From Corylus avellana (taxonomy: Eukaryota; Streptophyta; Magnoliopsida; Fagales; Betulaceae): a stretch of 64,000 nucleotides of DNA. Where the stretch lies: contig NC_081543.1 of NCBI RefSeq assembly GCF_901000735.1, positions 15,279,574-15,343,573 on the forward strand, in the 5' to 3' direction. How positions within the stretch are numbered: position 1 is the stretch's first letter; each line of letters starts with the position of its first letter. This document shows, piece after piece, positions 21,437 to 31,733 of the stretch. The notes below the pieces were generated by a model. That model was not told the origin of the DNA. It searched no databases and was given only the letters and a program-made list of their open reading frames with translations. Position numbers and translations under genes: made by a program.

Positions 21437-22001
21437 TGTTAGAACAGTTTTCAACACGGTGGATGCGCTTTCTTCGGGGTCTTCAATACGTCGTCGTGCA
21501 CTCCAAATCACTACAAAAAAGACAATATTGTCAAGGGGGTCCCCGGGGAACCGGGGACACTCCGATGCCAAAGTCAGAAAATTCTTAAGAGAAATATGGT
21601 ATTTCGGCGCACAATAATTAAATACGCTCAATCATATGTGTGATTATATTTCAGGATTCAAGATGTTTTAGTACCTTGTGTAGGGGCCTATTTATAGGCT
21701 TGGCCAGTAGAAGTAGACTTGGACTGAATCTTCTTATTTGAATTAGTTTGAGAGTCCAGAGTTGAGATAGAACTCAACAGCTATCATATAAAGATAAACC
21801 TTCAACAGATGTAGAGATAATCTTGAGTAGTCATCTTGTAGAGATAAGTAGGACGTCTTTATTCCAATATTATCCTAATTGGAATATAAGACTATTAATT
21901 AATTAAATAGTCTTTGCTATTTAATTAATATCTTCATGGGCCTATCTTTGGCCATTGGGCCCAGAATTTGGTGGGCTTGTAGTGTGAATTTATTCCCAAC
22001 A
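21437..22001 (-). repeat. 3' LTR of the gag-only element
   Basis: 565 bp, TGTTAGAAC...CCCAACA on the plus strand. It carries a TATAAATA box on the minus strand near 21697. Read base by base it matches 25748-26312 without difference. Confidence 0.93.
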
Positions 22002-22016
22002 GTTACCCCCCAATTC
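22002..22016 (-). other. Polypurine tract of the gag-only element
   Basis: The minus strand reads GAATTGGGGGGTAAC directly before the LTR start TGTTGGGAATAAA. Confidence 0.85.
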
Positions 22017-22539
22017 CCTTAGCCAAGGTACTTGAGTAATGGGAATTTAGTCAAAGCCTTCTGGTGGCTTGTTGTTTAACCTTGTCCGAGACTCGTGTCT
22101 CCCTAGTGAGTGTACTTTGAGCTCGTTAGTTGGAACTCTTCAGCTCTGTTTTTGGCATCGCCTGAGTTTTCGGGAGCACCCCCCAGCTCTATCCTTTGCC
22201 CGGGGTTAAACCCATCCTAGTTCCGAGATACCTTTGTTCCCCGTTCGCCTTGGGGTGATTTCTTGTTTTTGTCCAATGTTTTCTCCTTGTTGCCATGAGT
22301 ACCCCCCAACTCTTTCCTTTGCCAGGGGGTTAAGCCTATTATATCCTTGAGACACCCGAGGATCATGCCCGATTCTCTCACAAATGCCTTTATTCCCTGT
22401 TCGCCTTGGGGTGATTCATCGTTTTTTTCTAAGGTTTTATCTTTGTCTACGAGAATGAACCTGTACAATAATCTGTTAATAATGATTTATAAGTCTTTCA
22501 ACAGACTAACCTTTTGCTCCCCGTTCATCTTGGCGTAGC

Positions 22540-22830
22540 TCCTTGTTTTTACCGGGTTGTCTCCCGTTAATTGTTTTTGCCCAAGGTCGTCTCCTTGTCC
22601 TTGTTTTAGAGGGTTGTCTCCCTATTCTTGTTTTTGCCCAAGCTTTTCTCCTTGTCCTCGTTTTTTCCCAAGGTTTTCTCCTTGTCCTTGTTTTAGAGGG
22701 TTGTCTCCCTATTCTTGTTTTTGCCCAAATTTTCTTCTTGCCCTCGTTTTTGCCCAAGGTTTTCTCCTTGTCCTTATTTTAAAGGGTTGTCTTCCTATTC
22801 TTGTTTTTATCCAAGGTTTTCTCCTTGTCT
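22540..22830 (-). repeat. Tandem repeat in the 3' region of the gag-only element, ~87-bp units
   Basis: Blocks containing CCTATTCTTGTTTTTGCCCAA recur at about 22621, 22708 and 22794 (87-86 bp). Each has roughly 29-bp subunits around CCAAGGTTTTCTCCTTGTCC. Because 87 and 29x3 keep frame, the minus strand stays open for 83 codons of Arg/Lys-rich repeats (KTRTRRKPW, WAKTRIGRQPS). Whether it is translated is unknown. Confidence 0.8.
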
Positions 22831-23313
22831 TCAGTGGTGACATATCCAGTTCTTCTTTGACATATCCGGGGTTGATATACCCGATTCTTCTTTGAAATAT
22901 ATGGGGGTGATATACCCGTTTCTTCTTTCAAATATCCAGGGGTGATATACCTGGTTCTTCATTGAATCCCGCTTAACAAACTAAGCTTTAACCTGTAGAA
23001 TAATTTACAACCATGATATATGAATCTTTCAATAGATTAACCTTTGCTCACCTTTCACCTCGAGGTAGCTCATTATTTTTGTCCAAGGTTTTCTCCTTGT
23101 CCTGTCTACCAAAGAGTAATTGTCAAAGGGGGTCCTCGGAGGACCAAGGACACTCCGATGCTTAAATTAGCATTACTCTTTATTCAAATCAAATTTATTA
23201 TTGAAAGACAATCAAATAATAAAAGCATAAAAGCATAAATAAACCAAACTCTGGGCGTACTACTGATAGTACTTCTTCAAATGCTCCGCGTTCCTTCCTA
23301 TTTCCTGTCACTG

Positions 23314-24486
23314 CTACACCCAATCCCGGAAGTAGTCTTCCTTGTTTTTATCTTCTTTTTGCCCCGGATGTCTCGTGTTATCTATTGCTTCCAGAACATC
23401 AGCCTCATTGATGAACTCTTGTACCTTGCTCATCAATTCTTGTAGATTGCTCGGTGGTTTTCGTGCCATTTTCCTCATCACCGGTTCTTTGGTCAAGAGC
23501 CCATGATAAATTGCCGAGTATATTAGGTCATCTGAGGGTTCTTCAATTTCTGTCTTCTCTAGGTTGAATCGAGTTATGAATTGCTTCAAAGTTTCATCAT
23601 TGCGCTGCTTCAGAGTCAGCAAATAGGATGGTGGTTTCTTCCGGATCCGTGAAGTCATAAACTGAGTTAAGAATACCCGACCTAGATCTTCAAATTTGTC
23701 GACTGAGCCCGGGGGCAGCTTCCTGAACCAGTTCCGGGCACTTCCTGATAAAGTGAGGGGGAAGGCCCTGCAAGCCACCTCATCTGGGATATCAAGGAGG
23801 CGCACATGTGACCGAAAATCTTCCAAGTGTTCGACTGGATCTCCAACCTCATTATAACTCATCATAGGAGGAGCCTTGAATTTTTCAGGCAATCGGTATT
23901 CCTCCACACGTGGGGAAAAAGGTGAACCGGTTCCCTGCAATATCTTCTCCACGAAGGTGTCCTTCCTTCTATTCTTCCGCTCCATCTCCAGGTTAGTGAA
24001 CCTCTTGTCAAATTCTGCCATCCTTCGGTTGAGCTCGTCATCTCTATCTTGGGTACCACTGATTTTGCTATCATTCACCCGACTTTCCTCCTTTCGGCTT
24101 GCATGCTGCTTGAACTTGTCTTCTTGGTGTCCTCGTCTTGGCTGATTATGAGTGCTAACACGGCTGTTGTACTCTTCTTCGTCCTGCCTACCACGGGTTT
24201 CCTTGCGATGAGACAGCTTTGATACTCGTAGACGAAGTTCTGCATTTTGCCGTGTCAGGGTTTCGATTTGCGCTGCCATTGCTGCAAAGCGTTCAGGATC
24301 TCTCATTTCCGGTTGACGGGGAGGTATGTTGTGTTGAATTGGTCCTTGCTGAACTATGGGATCAACAGAGTTAATACTGATAACTGGATCTATCGAGTCA
24401 GTCTGGCTGGCGTGGTTGACCGGTTTCGGATTAGGCTGGACCAATGGACCAACATGGTTGGCTATTTCCGTTCGCGTGGCCACCAT
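23314..24486 (-). CDS. gag: Gag protein of the gag-only LTR element
   Basis: Intact 390-codon frame from ATG at 24486. The N-terminal third is polar, with a short coiled coil (MAAQIETLTRQNAELRLRVS) and an Arg/Glu-rich region. The retrotransposon gag core follows at about residues 195-330: HLEDFRSHVRLLD, ACRAFPLTLSGSARNWFRKL, FLTQFMTSR and FITRFNLEKTEIE. In the family this protein forms the virus-like particle that packages element RNA. The frame ends (EDYFRDWV) without a CCHC zinc knuckle and without pol. Similar gag proteins belong to Tat-like Ty3/gypsy elements. The lack of stops and the identical LTRs suggest it may still be expressed. Confidence 0.9.
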   Translation of the reverse strand: MVATRTEIANHVGPLVQPNPKPVNHASQTDSIDPVISINSVDPIVQQGPIQHNIPPRQPEMRDPERFAAMAAQIETLTRQNAELRLRVSKLSHRKETRGRQDEEEYNSRVSTHNQPRRGHQEDKFKQHASRKEESRVNDSKISGTQDRDDELNRRMAEFDKRFTNLEMERKNRRKDTFVEKILQGTGSPFSPRVEEYRLPEKFKAPPMMSYNEVGDPVEHLEDFRSHVRLLDIPDEVACRAFPLTLSGSARNWFRKLPPGSVDKFEDLGRVFLTQFMTSRIRKKPPSYLLTLKQRNDETLKQFITRFNLEKTEIEEPSDDLIYSAIYHGLLTKEPVMRKMARKPPSNLQELMSKVQEFINEADVLEAIDNTRHPGQKEDKNKEDYFRDWV

Positions 24487-24599
24487 GGCAAAATTTTTTC
24501 TTCCTTTTTGCTTTTCTTTTTTATCCGGGATAGAGTATCCCCAAAATGTAATAATTTGGAATAAGAATTACCTTATTCTCACAACCAACAAAAACCAAT

Positions 24600-24795
24600 T
24601 TTGGAATTTAAACTAGAATAGCCTATTCTTAATCTAGAATAAGAATATAAGCTTAAACTAGGATAACCTATTCCTAAACCAGAATAAGAATATGGACTTA
24701 AATCAGGATAAGCTATTCCTAAACCAGAATAAGAATATAAATTTAAATCAGGATAAGCTATTCCAAAACCAAAACAGGAATATAAATTGAATAAG
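24600..24795 (-). repeat. 45-bp tandem repeat in the leader of the gag-only element
   Basis: The block starting GGATAAGCTATTCC recurs at 24661, 24706 and 24751 (45-bp period), with a partial first copy. It lies at the end of an open minus-strand frame (25076-24579), where it makes a 15-residue repeat of the form YSYSGLGIAYPDL. The same frame starts with a long Lys/Glu run from the polypyrimidine tract at 24860-25050, so its coding status is doubtful. Confidence 0.8.
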
Positions 24796-25728
24796 AAAAA
24801 CCTGTTGCCAAACGCCAATTTTCTTCTCCAAATTCCTCCAACGTACTGCCCTTCACGTTTTTCTTTTTTCTTCTTTTTTTTTTTTTTTTTTCTTTCCTTC
24901 GCAGTACCCTTTTTTTTTCTTCTTTTTTTTCCTTTCTTGCGCTGCTGCGCAGCACCCTTTTCTTCTTTCTTTTCTTTTTTCTTTTCCTTTTCTCTCTCCT
25001 GCGGCAAGCACCTTCTCCTTCTCTTCTTCCTTTCCTTTTTTCTTTCTTTTTCACAGGCCTCCCAGCACAGTAGCACGCCGTTTATACTCCATGCCTAAGG
25101 TGCGTTGACGGTGGTGACAGAACGGATCTATCATGGGCTAGGGGAGAATGGCTCTGTCGCAGGTTTGCAGGTATGCGGGTCTCCGACCGGCATTGGACCT
25201 CCAGCGAACGGCAGTGCGGTTTGAAGGCTCGGCTGGTCTTGCTGCGCGCTGGGTCAGCGACCTGAACTTTGGGTCTCCGGTCGTGATGGGTCAGTGACAG
25301 TGGGACAGATCGGCGACGCAGGGAGCGGCGGTCGTAAGTGCGAGTTTGGAGGTTTCAGCAGTGGAGCATCGACGATTTGAGGCTCCGTAGGTCCGGCGAT
25401 CTGCAACTGTATGGAGCTACGGCAATGAACGGCAACCAGCAACTTCGAGGAGTCGCGGGTCTCTAGGTTCGGAGCTTCGGTGATGAACGGCGAACAGCAA
25501 CTTTGAAAACTTTGAAAATCTGCGGGTCCAGCGGTGAACGGCAGGTCCGGAGTGACTGTCGTGGGCTGATCGTTTGGGCTTCTGTGAACGTGGATTTGAG
25601 ATACGGATCTGTCCAGATTTGCTAGGGACAACGCAAATCGGAGAGTACTTCCGGTGGATTGTCGCTGGAATGCGTGCTCGCACCGTGATGAATTTTTTTT
25701 TTTTTTAATGAGAAACGAACTAATCGTT
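24796..25728 (-). other. Leader of the gag-only element
   Basis: Between primer site and gag: a polypyrimidine tract (24860-25060) and a GC-richer segment (25080-25700) with open minus-strand frames of up to 163 codons that resemble no protein I know. Such leaders usually hold packaging and dimerisation signals. Confidence 0.5.
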
Positions 25729-25744
25729 CCCACAGACGGCGCCA
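25729..25744 (-). other. Primer binding site of the gag-only element
   Basis: Three bases inside the 5' LTR the minus strand reads TGGCGCCGTCTGTGGG, a primer-site type common in Tat/Athila-group Ty3/gypsy elements. The exact tRNA was not checked. Confidence 0.85.
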
Positions 25745-25747
25745 AAC

Positions 25748-26312
25748 TGTTAGAACAGTTTTCAACACGGTGGATGCGCTTTCTTCGGGGTCTTCAATAC
25801 GTCGTCGTGCACTCCAAATCACTACAAAAAAGACAATATTGTCAAGGGGGTCCCCGGGGAACCGGGGACACTCCGATGCCAAAGTCAGAAAATTCTTAAG
25901 AGAAATATGGTATTTCGGCGCACAATAATTAAATACGCTCAATCATATGTGTGATTATATTTCAGGATTCAAGATGTTTTAGTACCTTGTGTAGGGGCCT
26001 ATTTATAGGCTTGGCCAGTAGAAGTAGACTTGGACTGAATCTTCTTATTTGAATTAGTTTGAGAGTCCAGAGTTGAGATAGAACTCAACAGCTATCATAT
26101 AAAGATAAACCTTCAACAGATGTAGAGATAATCTTGAGTAGTCATCTTGTAGAGATAAGTAGGACGTCTTTATTCCAATATTATCCTAATTGGAATATAA
26201 GACTATTAATTAATTAAATAGTCTTTGCTATTTAATTAATATCTTCATGGGCCTATCTTTGGCCATTGGGCCCAGAATTTGGTGGGCTTGTAGTGTGAAT
26301 TTATTCCCAACA
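25748..26312 (-). repeat. 5' LTR of the gag-only element
   Basis: 565 bp, matching 21437-22001 without visible difference, TG...CA ends. Transcription should begin here, leftward, from the TATAAATA near 26008. Confidence 0.93.
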
Positions 26313-26650
26313 GGCTTCATGCCAGGTTTTGAGACCTTCCGAAGCTGGTTTAAAAACCCTTCTAAACATGCCAATCTGGACACTATTCGGCCTTAAGATA
26401 TTCCTCCTACCGAAGAGCCTATCAAGAAAATTGCCAAAGTTGGGCAAGAAGAAATACTAGACTGCATGGGAATTACCTATTTTGGGTTCAACCCATTTGC
26501 CATATCTGCGCAAAGAACTGGATAAACCTCTGTCATCGAAGAACATCTGGAGTCTTCTGAACTTTCATCTGATGATGACTCTAAAAGTCAATATGCGTAC
26601 CAGAAGACGAATGGGACCTTGAGTTGGATGAGGCTGAAAGTTCTTAAATT
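26313..26650 (+). pseudogene. Opposite-strand extra ORF, C-terminal part
   Basis: After the GGCTT duplication the plus strand continues the interrupted ORF: GFMPGFETFRSWFKNPSKHA, then IPPTEEPIKKIAKVGQEE and an acidic end (SSELSSDDDSKSQ). Removing the gag-only element plus one GGCTT joins these regions in the expected order for this protein family (coiled coil, then GFETFRSW-like end). At least two stops are present. Confidence 0.65.
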
Positions 26651-27660
26651 TGAAATTCTGAGTTCCAAAATCTAACCCTTTGTGGATTTTTGTTGAAACT
26701 CTTTTGTATTTAAACAATTTATTGAACATCTCTAGCTCTTTCTCTCTTAAATAGATACTGAGAGTTATTTATCAATCACTTCCCCACCGCATGCATTTCC
26801 ATAACTTATTCATTCAATTAATAAATATTGGGAATATGAGGTTTTGAGTAATTATTTGTTAGCATAGTACTTGATTGAGAAAATACCTTTATGGTTCTAT
26901 TTCTCGGAGAATAGCCTTAGAATGATCCTTCGTATTCTATATATGGCTATGTTCGGAAAATACCTTTTCGGTTATATTTCTGAAATATTTGCCTCAAAAA
27001 GTGCTTTGCTCAGCTATATTTTTTAAAGGTCTTTGAATTCAGAAAACACTTAGTTTAGCTCTATTTCCTGGATGTTTGTCTCGGTAAAGAGCTTTGTTCA
27101 GCTATATTTCTGAGGCTTTTAATGTTTAGAAAATGCTTGGTTCAACAAGATTTCAGAAAAACTTGCCTCGGTAAAGCACTTTGTTCAGCTATTTCTTCAA
27201 GGTCTTTTCCTTAGGAAAGCACTTTGGCTCTATTTCACCGAATTAAATTCGGGAAACGCCTTGGCTATATTTCTGTAAGGTTAGTCTTCGAACAATCCTA
27301 CTTTGGAGGCTATGTTCTTTAGAAGATTAAGTTTAGAAAGCACTTTTTTCAGCTATATTTCTTAAACTTATCATCGAGAATTCACCTTGGTTATACTTTG
27401 TTGAGTTAATCCCGAGAAAGTTCCTTGGTTAAATTTCACCGAAGAATTTCAGCCTTAGAATTAACCATACGTGGAGGTTTTAAATTCTGAATTGGGCTGA
27501 GTTTGGAGAGCACTTTGGTAGCTATATCTCACAAACAATATCTTTGGAAAAGTACCAATGTCGCTATATTTTCCGAGGATTATAGTAAAGTGCTTGATCA
27601 GCTATGTTTACTAAGACTTGTATAATTGTAATTCCAGAAGATTCTCTCTTAACAGAACAT
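26651..27660. repeat. Spacer with irregular ~60-70-bp repeats
   Basis: The motif GCTATATTTCT with nearby AAAGCACTTTG or GAAAATGCTTGG recurs about a dozen times at irregular spacing, in the region between the Tat pol end and the opposite-strand ORF. No ORF is seen. Confidence 0.6.
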
Positions 27661-27779
27661 TTGTTTTACAATAACAAAGTAAGAGAAGATGAATCTCTGA
27701 AATTACAACTATTTATACAAAGTATTTCTTAAGATGTTCAGCATTCCACGGCCTTAGGAGTACCTTTCCCTCTGAATCT

Positions 27780-28640
27780 TCGAGGTGATATGCTCTTGCT
27801 CTGAAACATTTGATTACCTTATGTGGTCCTTCCTAGTTTGGAGCCAATTTTTCATCAACCGACTCCTTAGTCGCTATAGTGACTTTTCTCAAAACTAGAT
27901 CTCCAATCTTGAAACTTCGATGCTTAACTTTTTGATTGAAGTACCGAGTTATCCTCTGTTGGTATGCTGCCATAGTTATTTGGGCTTGATCCCATTTTTC
28001 TTGCAATAGGTCAAGGTGCAACTTTAAGCCTTCATCATTGACCTCTAATTTAAAAGTCTCTACAAGAAAACTTCCTCATCCAACCTCAGCTAGAATAACT
28101 GTCTCAGTTCCAAAGGCTAGAGCATAAGGATTTTCGTTAGTTGGAGTTCTTTTTGTAGTGCTGTATGCCCATAGAACCTCCAGAAGATCCTCTCCCCAGT
28201 TTCCCTTGCGCTCACCGACCTTCTTCTTCAAAATTTTGAAGATAGTTTTATTGGTAGCTTCCACCTGCCCATTTGCTTGCGGATGACCTGGAGATGAGAA
28301 ATAATTTATGATATGTAGCTTAGCACACCACTCTCGGAAAGAATCACAATTGAATTGTTTGCCATTATCTTTGACAAATGCATGTGGAATGCCATATCGA
28401 CAAACTATATTCTTCCAGAGAAATTTTTCAATGCTTTTTGCTATAATATTCACCAAAGCTACTACCTTTGCCCATTTGGTGAAGTAATCGACAGCAACAA
28501 CTGCAAACCAAACACCCCATTTTTCTCGGGGTAACGGTCTTACTATATCTACCCCTCATTGTGAGAATGGCTAGGGTGAGGAGACTAAACTAAGCTGTTT
28601 AGGAGGTTGCTTAGTAGTATTAGCAAAACACTGACAATTT
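27780..28640 (-). pseudogene. Integrase of the Tat-lineage element
   Basis: The minus strand shows AVVAVDYFTKWAKVVALVNI, FLWKNIVCRYGIPHAFVKDN, SSPGHPQANGQVEATNKTIF, then GNWGEDLLEVLWAYSTTKRT and, further on, FKIGDLVLRKV. The three catalytic acids of retroviral-type integrases (VDYF, KDNG, QVEATN) are retained, although TDNG has become KDNG. Frameshifts and stops occur before VDYF and around 28.06 kb, so no active protein is expected. Confidence 0.88.
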
Positions 28641-29179
28641 TCACAAGTTCTGACCATTTGCATTAAATCTCGACTCATATTTAAGCCAATGAAAACCTGC
28701 TCTGATTGCTTTGAGTGCTAGCACCCTTGCTCCTGAATGACTGCCACAAACTCCATGGATTTCTCATAGGATATACTCACCTTTTTTTTTTTTTCGAAAC
28801 ACACTTAAGAAGAGGCAACATGAACCCTCGTTTATAAAGAGTTCCATTTACCAGAGTAAACCGAGCAGCTTTTATCCTCAATTAAACTGCTTTCTTCTTA
28901 TCTACATGAAGGACAACTCTTTCCAAATATTCTACTATTTCTTCAGCTCAAGCAGGTATGATTTCAATTGTTAAAATCATAACCCCTTCAGTTATAGCAG
29001 GTTGCTGTAGAACTTGAATTGGTTGATCAGTCTCTTTTACTTCATCGTCGGTAGTTGAACCCATCTGAGCTAAAAAGTCTGCCTTTTCATTCTTTTCCTT
29101 CTATATTTTAACAATGCAAAATTTTTGAAACAATTTTTGCATATTTTGTACTTTAGACAAGTACAATTTCATTTTATTT

Positions 29180-29480
29180 CCCTTGGTTTCGAATTCACAA
29201 CAGATATGCCCGACAATTACCTGTGAATCACTTCGTACTTCTACAAATTCTGCTCCCATCTCTCAAGCTAAGCCAAGTCTAGCCAAGACAGCTTCATACT
29301 CGGCTTCATTGTTAGTAGTTTTGAATTCTAGTCTCAGTGAACTACTTAACTCTTTTCCATCTAGCGCAATCAATACTACTCCTGCCCTACCATTCCTCTT
29401 TGTAGATGACCCATCTACGTAAATCAGCCATGTCTTATCTCTCGGCCACTCTTCAGTCTCTTGCATATTTGTAAACTCTA
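29180..29480 (-). pseudogene. RNase H domain of the Tat-lineage element
   Basis: The frame reads TWLIYVDGSSTKRNGRAGVV, then RLEFKTTNNEAEYEAVLARL and, past a stop, EVRSDSQVIVGHI. YVDGSS, NNEAEYEA and RSDSQ hold the acidic active-site residues of the archaeal-type RNase H typical of the Tat lineage. A linker reaching ADFLVEF joins it to the RT frame. Confidence 0.85.
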
Positions 29481-29564
29481 CTAGAAAATCTGCTAATGTT
29501 TGAACCTTGATGGCATTCTGAGAAACAAACTGTATATCAAACTCGCTAAGTTCGATTGCCCAAT

Positions 29565-30938
29565 TTAGTAACCAACCAAATAATCCAGTTTTCGAAGCAC
29601 CTTTTTTAATGGATACTCAGTTAATACTTTGATTGTATGAGCTTGAAAATACGGCCAAAGCTTTCTAGATGCAATTGTTAACGCAAAGGCGAGCTTCTCC
29701 ATTTGCACATGTCTTTCCTCAGTTCCACGTAATGCCCAGCTCATGAAATATACTAGCTTCTGCATTCCTTCTTCTCGGATTAGAGCTACATTAATCACAG
29801 TTGGAAATACGGCTAGATACAAATATAATGTTTCTCGGCTCAACAAAGGTGGGCTGATCAAATACGTCTTCAACTGCTCAAACACTTGCTCACACTCTTC
29901 ATACCACTCAAATGCATTTCTTAAAATCTGAAAGAATGGAAGACATTTATCAGTAGATCGAGAGCTGAACGCGTTTAACGCTGTAATCCTTCCTGTTAAT
30001 TGTTGAAGTTGCTTTGTATTTCTCAGGGACTGCATATCTAGAACTGCTTGAATCTTCTCAGGATTAGCTTCAATCCCTTGGTTTGAAATCATATAACCGA
30101 GGAATTTCCCTGATGAAATTCCAAAAGCACACTTGGCAGGGTTGAGCTTCATCTTATACCGCATCAATGTTTTGAACGCCTCCTGTAGATCTTTTACATG
30201 GTCTGTACGCAGTATACTCTTGACAAGCATATCATCCACATAGACTTCCATATTTTTTCCGATCTGCTCTCGGAACATCTTGTTCACCAACCTTTGATAA
30301 GTAGCACCAACATTTTTTAGACCGGAAGGCATAACTTTGTAGCAATATAAGCCTCGATCAGTAATAAATGTTGTCTTCTCTTGATCAGATGGGCTCATGA
30401 AGATCTAGTTGTAACCAGAAAATGCATCCATAAAACTGAGCAGCTCATACCCAGTTGTTGAATCAATCAGTGCACTAATATATGGCAATGGAAGGTTATC
30501 CTTTGGACATGCCTTATTAAGATCAGTAAAGTCTACAGACATCCTCCACTTCCCATTAGACTTTTTTACCTACACTACATTGGCCAACCACTCAAGATAA
30601 TAAACTTCCTCATTAAACCGAGCTTAGAGCAGCTTCTCTACTTTCTCGACGATAGCCATATTTCTTTCAGAAGCAAATTTTCTTCTCTTTTGTTTTACTG
30701 GTTTCATCCCCGGATTCACATTCAACTGATGAACAATATCTTTCAGATCAATCGCAGGCATATCTTCATGAGACCATGCAAAAACTTCTAAATTCTTTCG
30801 AAGAAACTGAACAACAATCTCCTAAACTTTTGAAGTTAACTGGGACCCTATCTTCACAACTTTTCCTTCTGCTATCAACTTATCAATCAACTGCTTCGCT
30901 GGTTCTCTTTTCAGATGACCCTTCTTTTCATTGCACAC
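29565..30938 (-). pseudogene. Reverse transcriptase of the Tat-lineage element
   Basis: In order on the minus strand: [52 protein letters not shown], a stop, TFITDRGLYCYKVMPSGLKN, VEVYVDDMLVKS-type box (MEVYVDDMLVKS), LNPAKCAFGISSGKFLGYMI and the connection to RNase H. The YVDD box is intact. Nonsense codons lie in AFSGYN-stop-I (about 30411), before KKSNGKW and further upstream. The frame is truncated at 30938 by a family A LTR, so gag and protease are missing. Confidence 0.9.
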
Positions 30939-31633
30939 TGTTGTCATAATTACCTACTAAATTAATAGGTAAATAATTGGATATTTTACCCGCAAGTGCA
31001 CGAGGTCAACACAGTAGTATAGTGTGCAAATAAAGGGTCATTCCCACGAGCATTGCTGAATTTTGTGTAAAATAAATTCCCAAGGTAAACTAAAATAAAA
31101 GATTGGATTTGAGTTTATAATGATAAAAAGGTAGGACTTTGATATCCGTCACCAATTATGTTTAGCTAATATGTCAATATGCCAATGTTTTGATCATGTT
31201 ATGTCTATTTAATGTTTGTCAACTTAAAGGCATGAGTATATACTCCTTAAGTTATAGATTTTCCTAAGCAACGAATTAGGCATGGGTGTATACTCTAACT
31301 CTTTTTTTTCCTAAAGGATGTAGCATGGTGTATACTAAGTTGTTCTTTAGGAAAGCATATATTCTGTGGAAATCGACAAACACATGAGACCTAAAGCATG
31401 GGTGTATAGTCCCGATTCCTCATGTTGATTAACCCAAGAATCCGGTGTGGATTACTTTTGTTACCTATGTTAAACCCAGGACTCGATCATCCAAATTGAT
31501 TTAACTAATTAGTCCATACCACATGCACATGTTGATCAGGCACACACATTTGAGGAATTCATGAAAACATGAATTAATCAATTTAGATATCACAACAAGA
31601 TCATCACAAAAACGCCAATATTGAATATCAACT
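30939..31633. mobile_element. LTR fragment of family A
   Basis: Starts near TGTTGTCATAATTACC and shares with 16480-17643 the blocks CCCGCAAGTGCACGAGGTCA, AGTATAGTGTGCAAAT, GGGTCATTCCCACGAG and TTTGATATCC. It interrupts the Tat pol region and is cut by the gap at 31634. Confidence 0.8.
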
Positions 31634-31733
31634 NNNNNNNNNNNNNNNNNNNNNNNNNNNNNNNNNNNNNNNNNNNNNNNNNNNNNNNNNNNNNNNNNNN
31701 NNNNNNNNNNNNNNNNNNNNNNNNNNNNNNNNN
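31634..31733. other. Assembly gap (100 N)
   Basis: Placeholder gap between two LTR-like sequences. Confidence 0.99.

Larger units (their letters stand above)
21437..26312 (-). mobile_element. Gag-only LTR retrotransposon (TR-GAG type), structurally complete
   Basis: The 4,876-bp element has two 565-bp LTRs with no difference I could find, a perfect 5-bp duplication (GGCTT), a primer site, a polypurine tract and an open 390-codon gag. The internal region is only 3.75 kb and contains no protease, RT, RNase H or integrase, and there is no deletion scar within gag. This matches terminal-repeat retrotransposons with only a gag gene, which rely on partner elements. It sits inside the opposite-strand ORF of the Tat element. 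Identical LTRs imply a recent insertion. Confidence 0.93.

Noticed and set aside
21510..21525. TCACTACAAAAAAG resembling a CACTA terminus
   Set aside because: It lies inside both copies of the gag-only element's LTR at the same position, with no partner end or 3-bp duplication.
24860..25060. Lys/Glu-rich minus-strand ORFs of about 100-165 codons
   Set aside because: Produced by a long polypyrimidine/polypurine tract; composition, not a protein family. Only the 45-bp repeat part was kept as a repeat.
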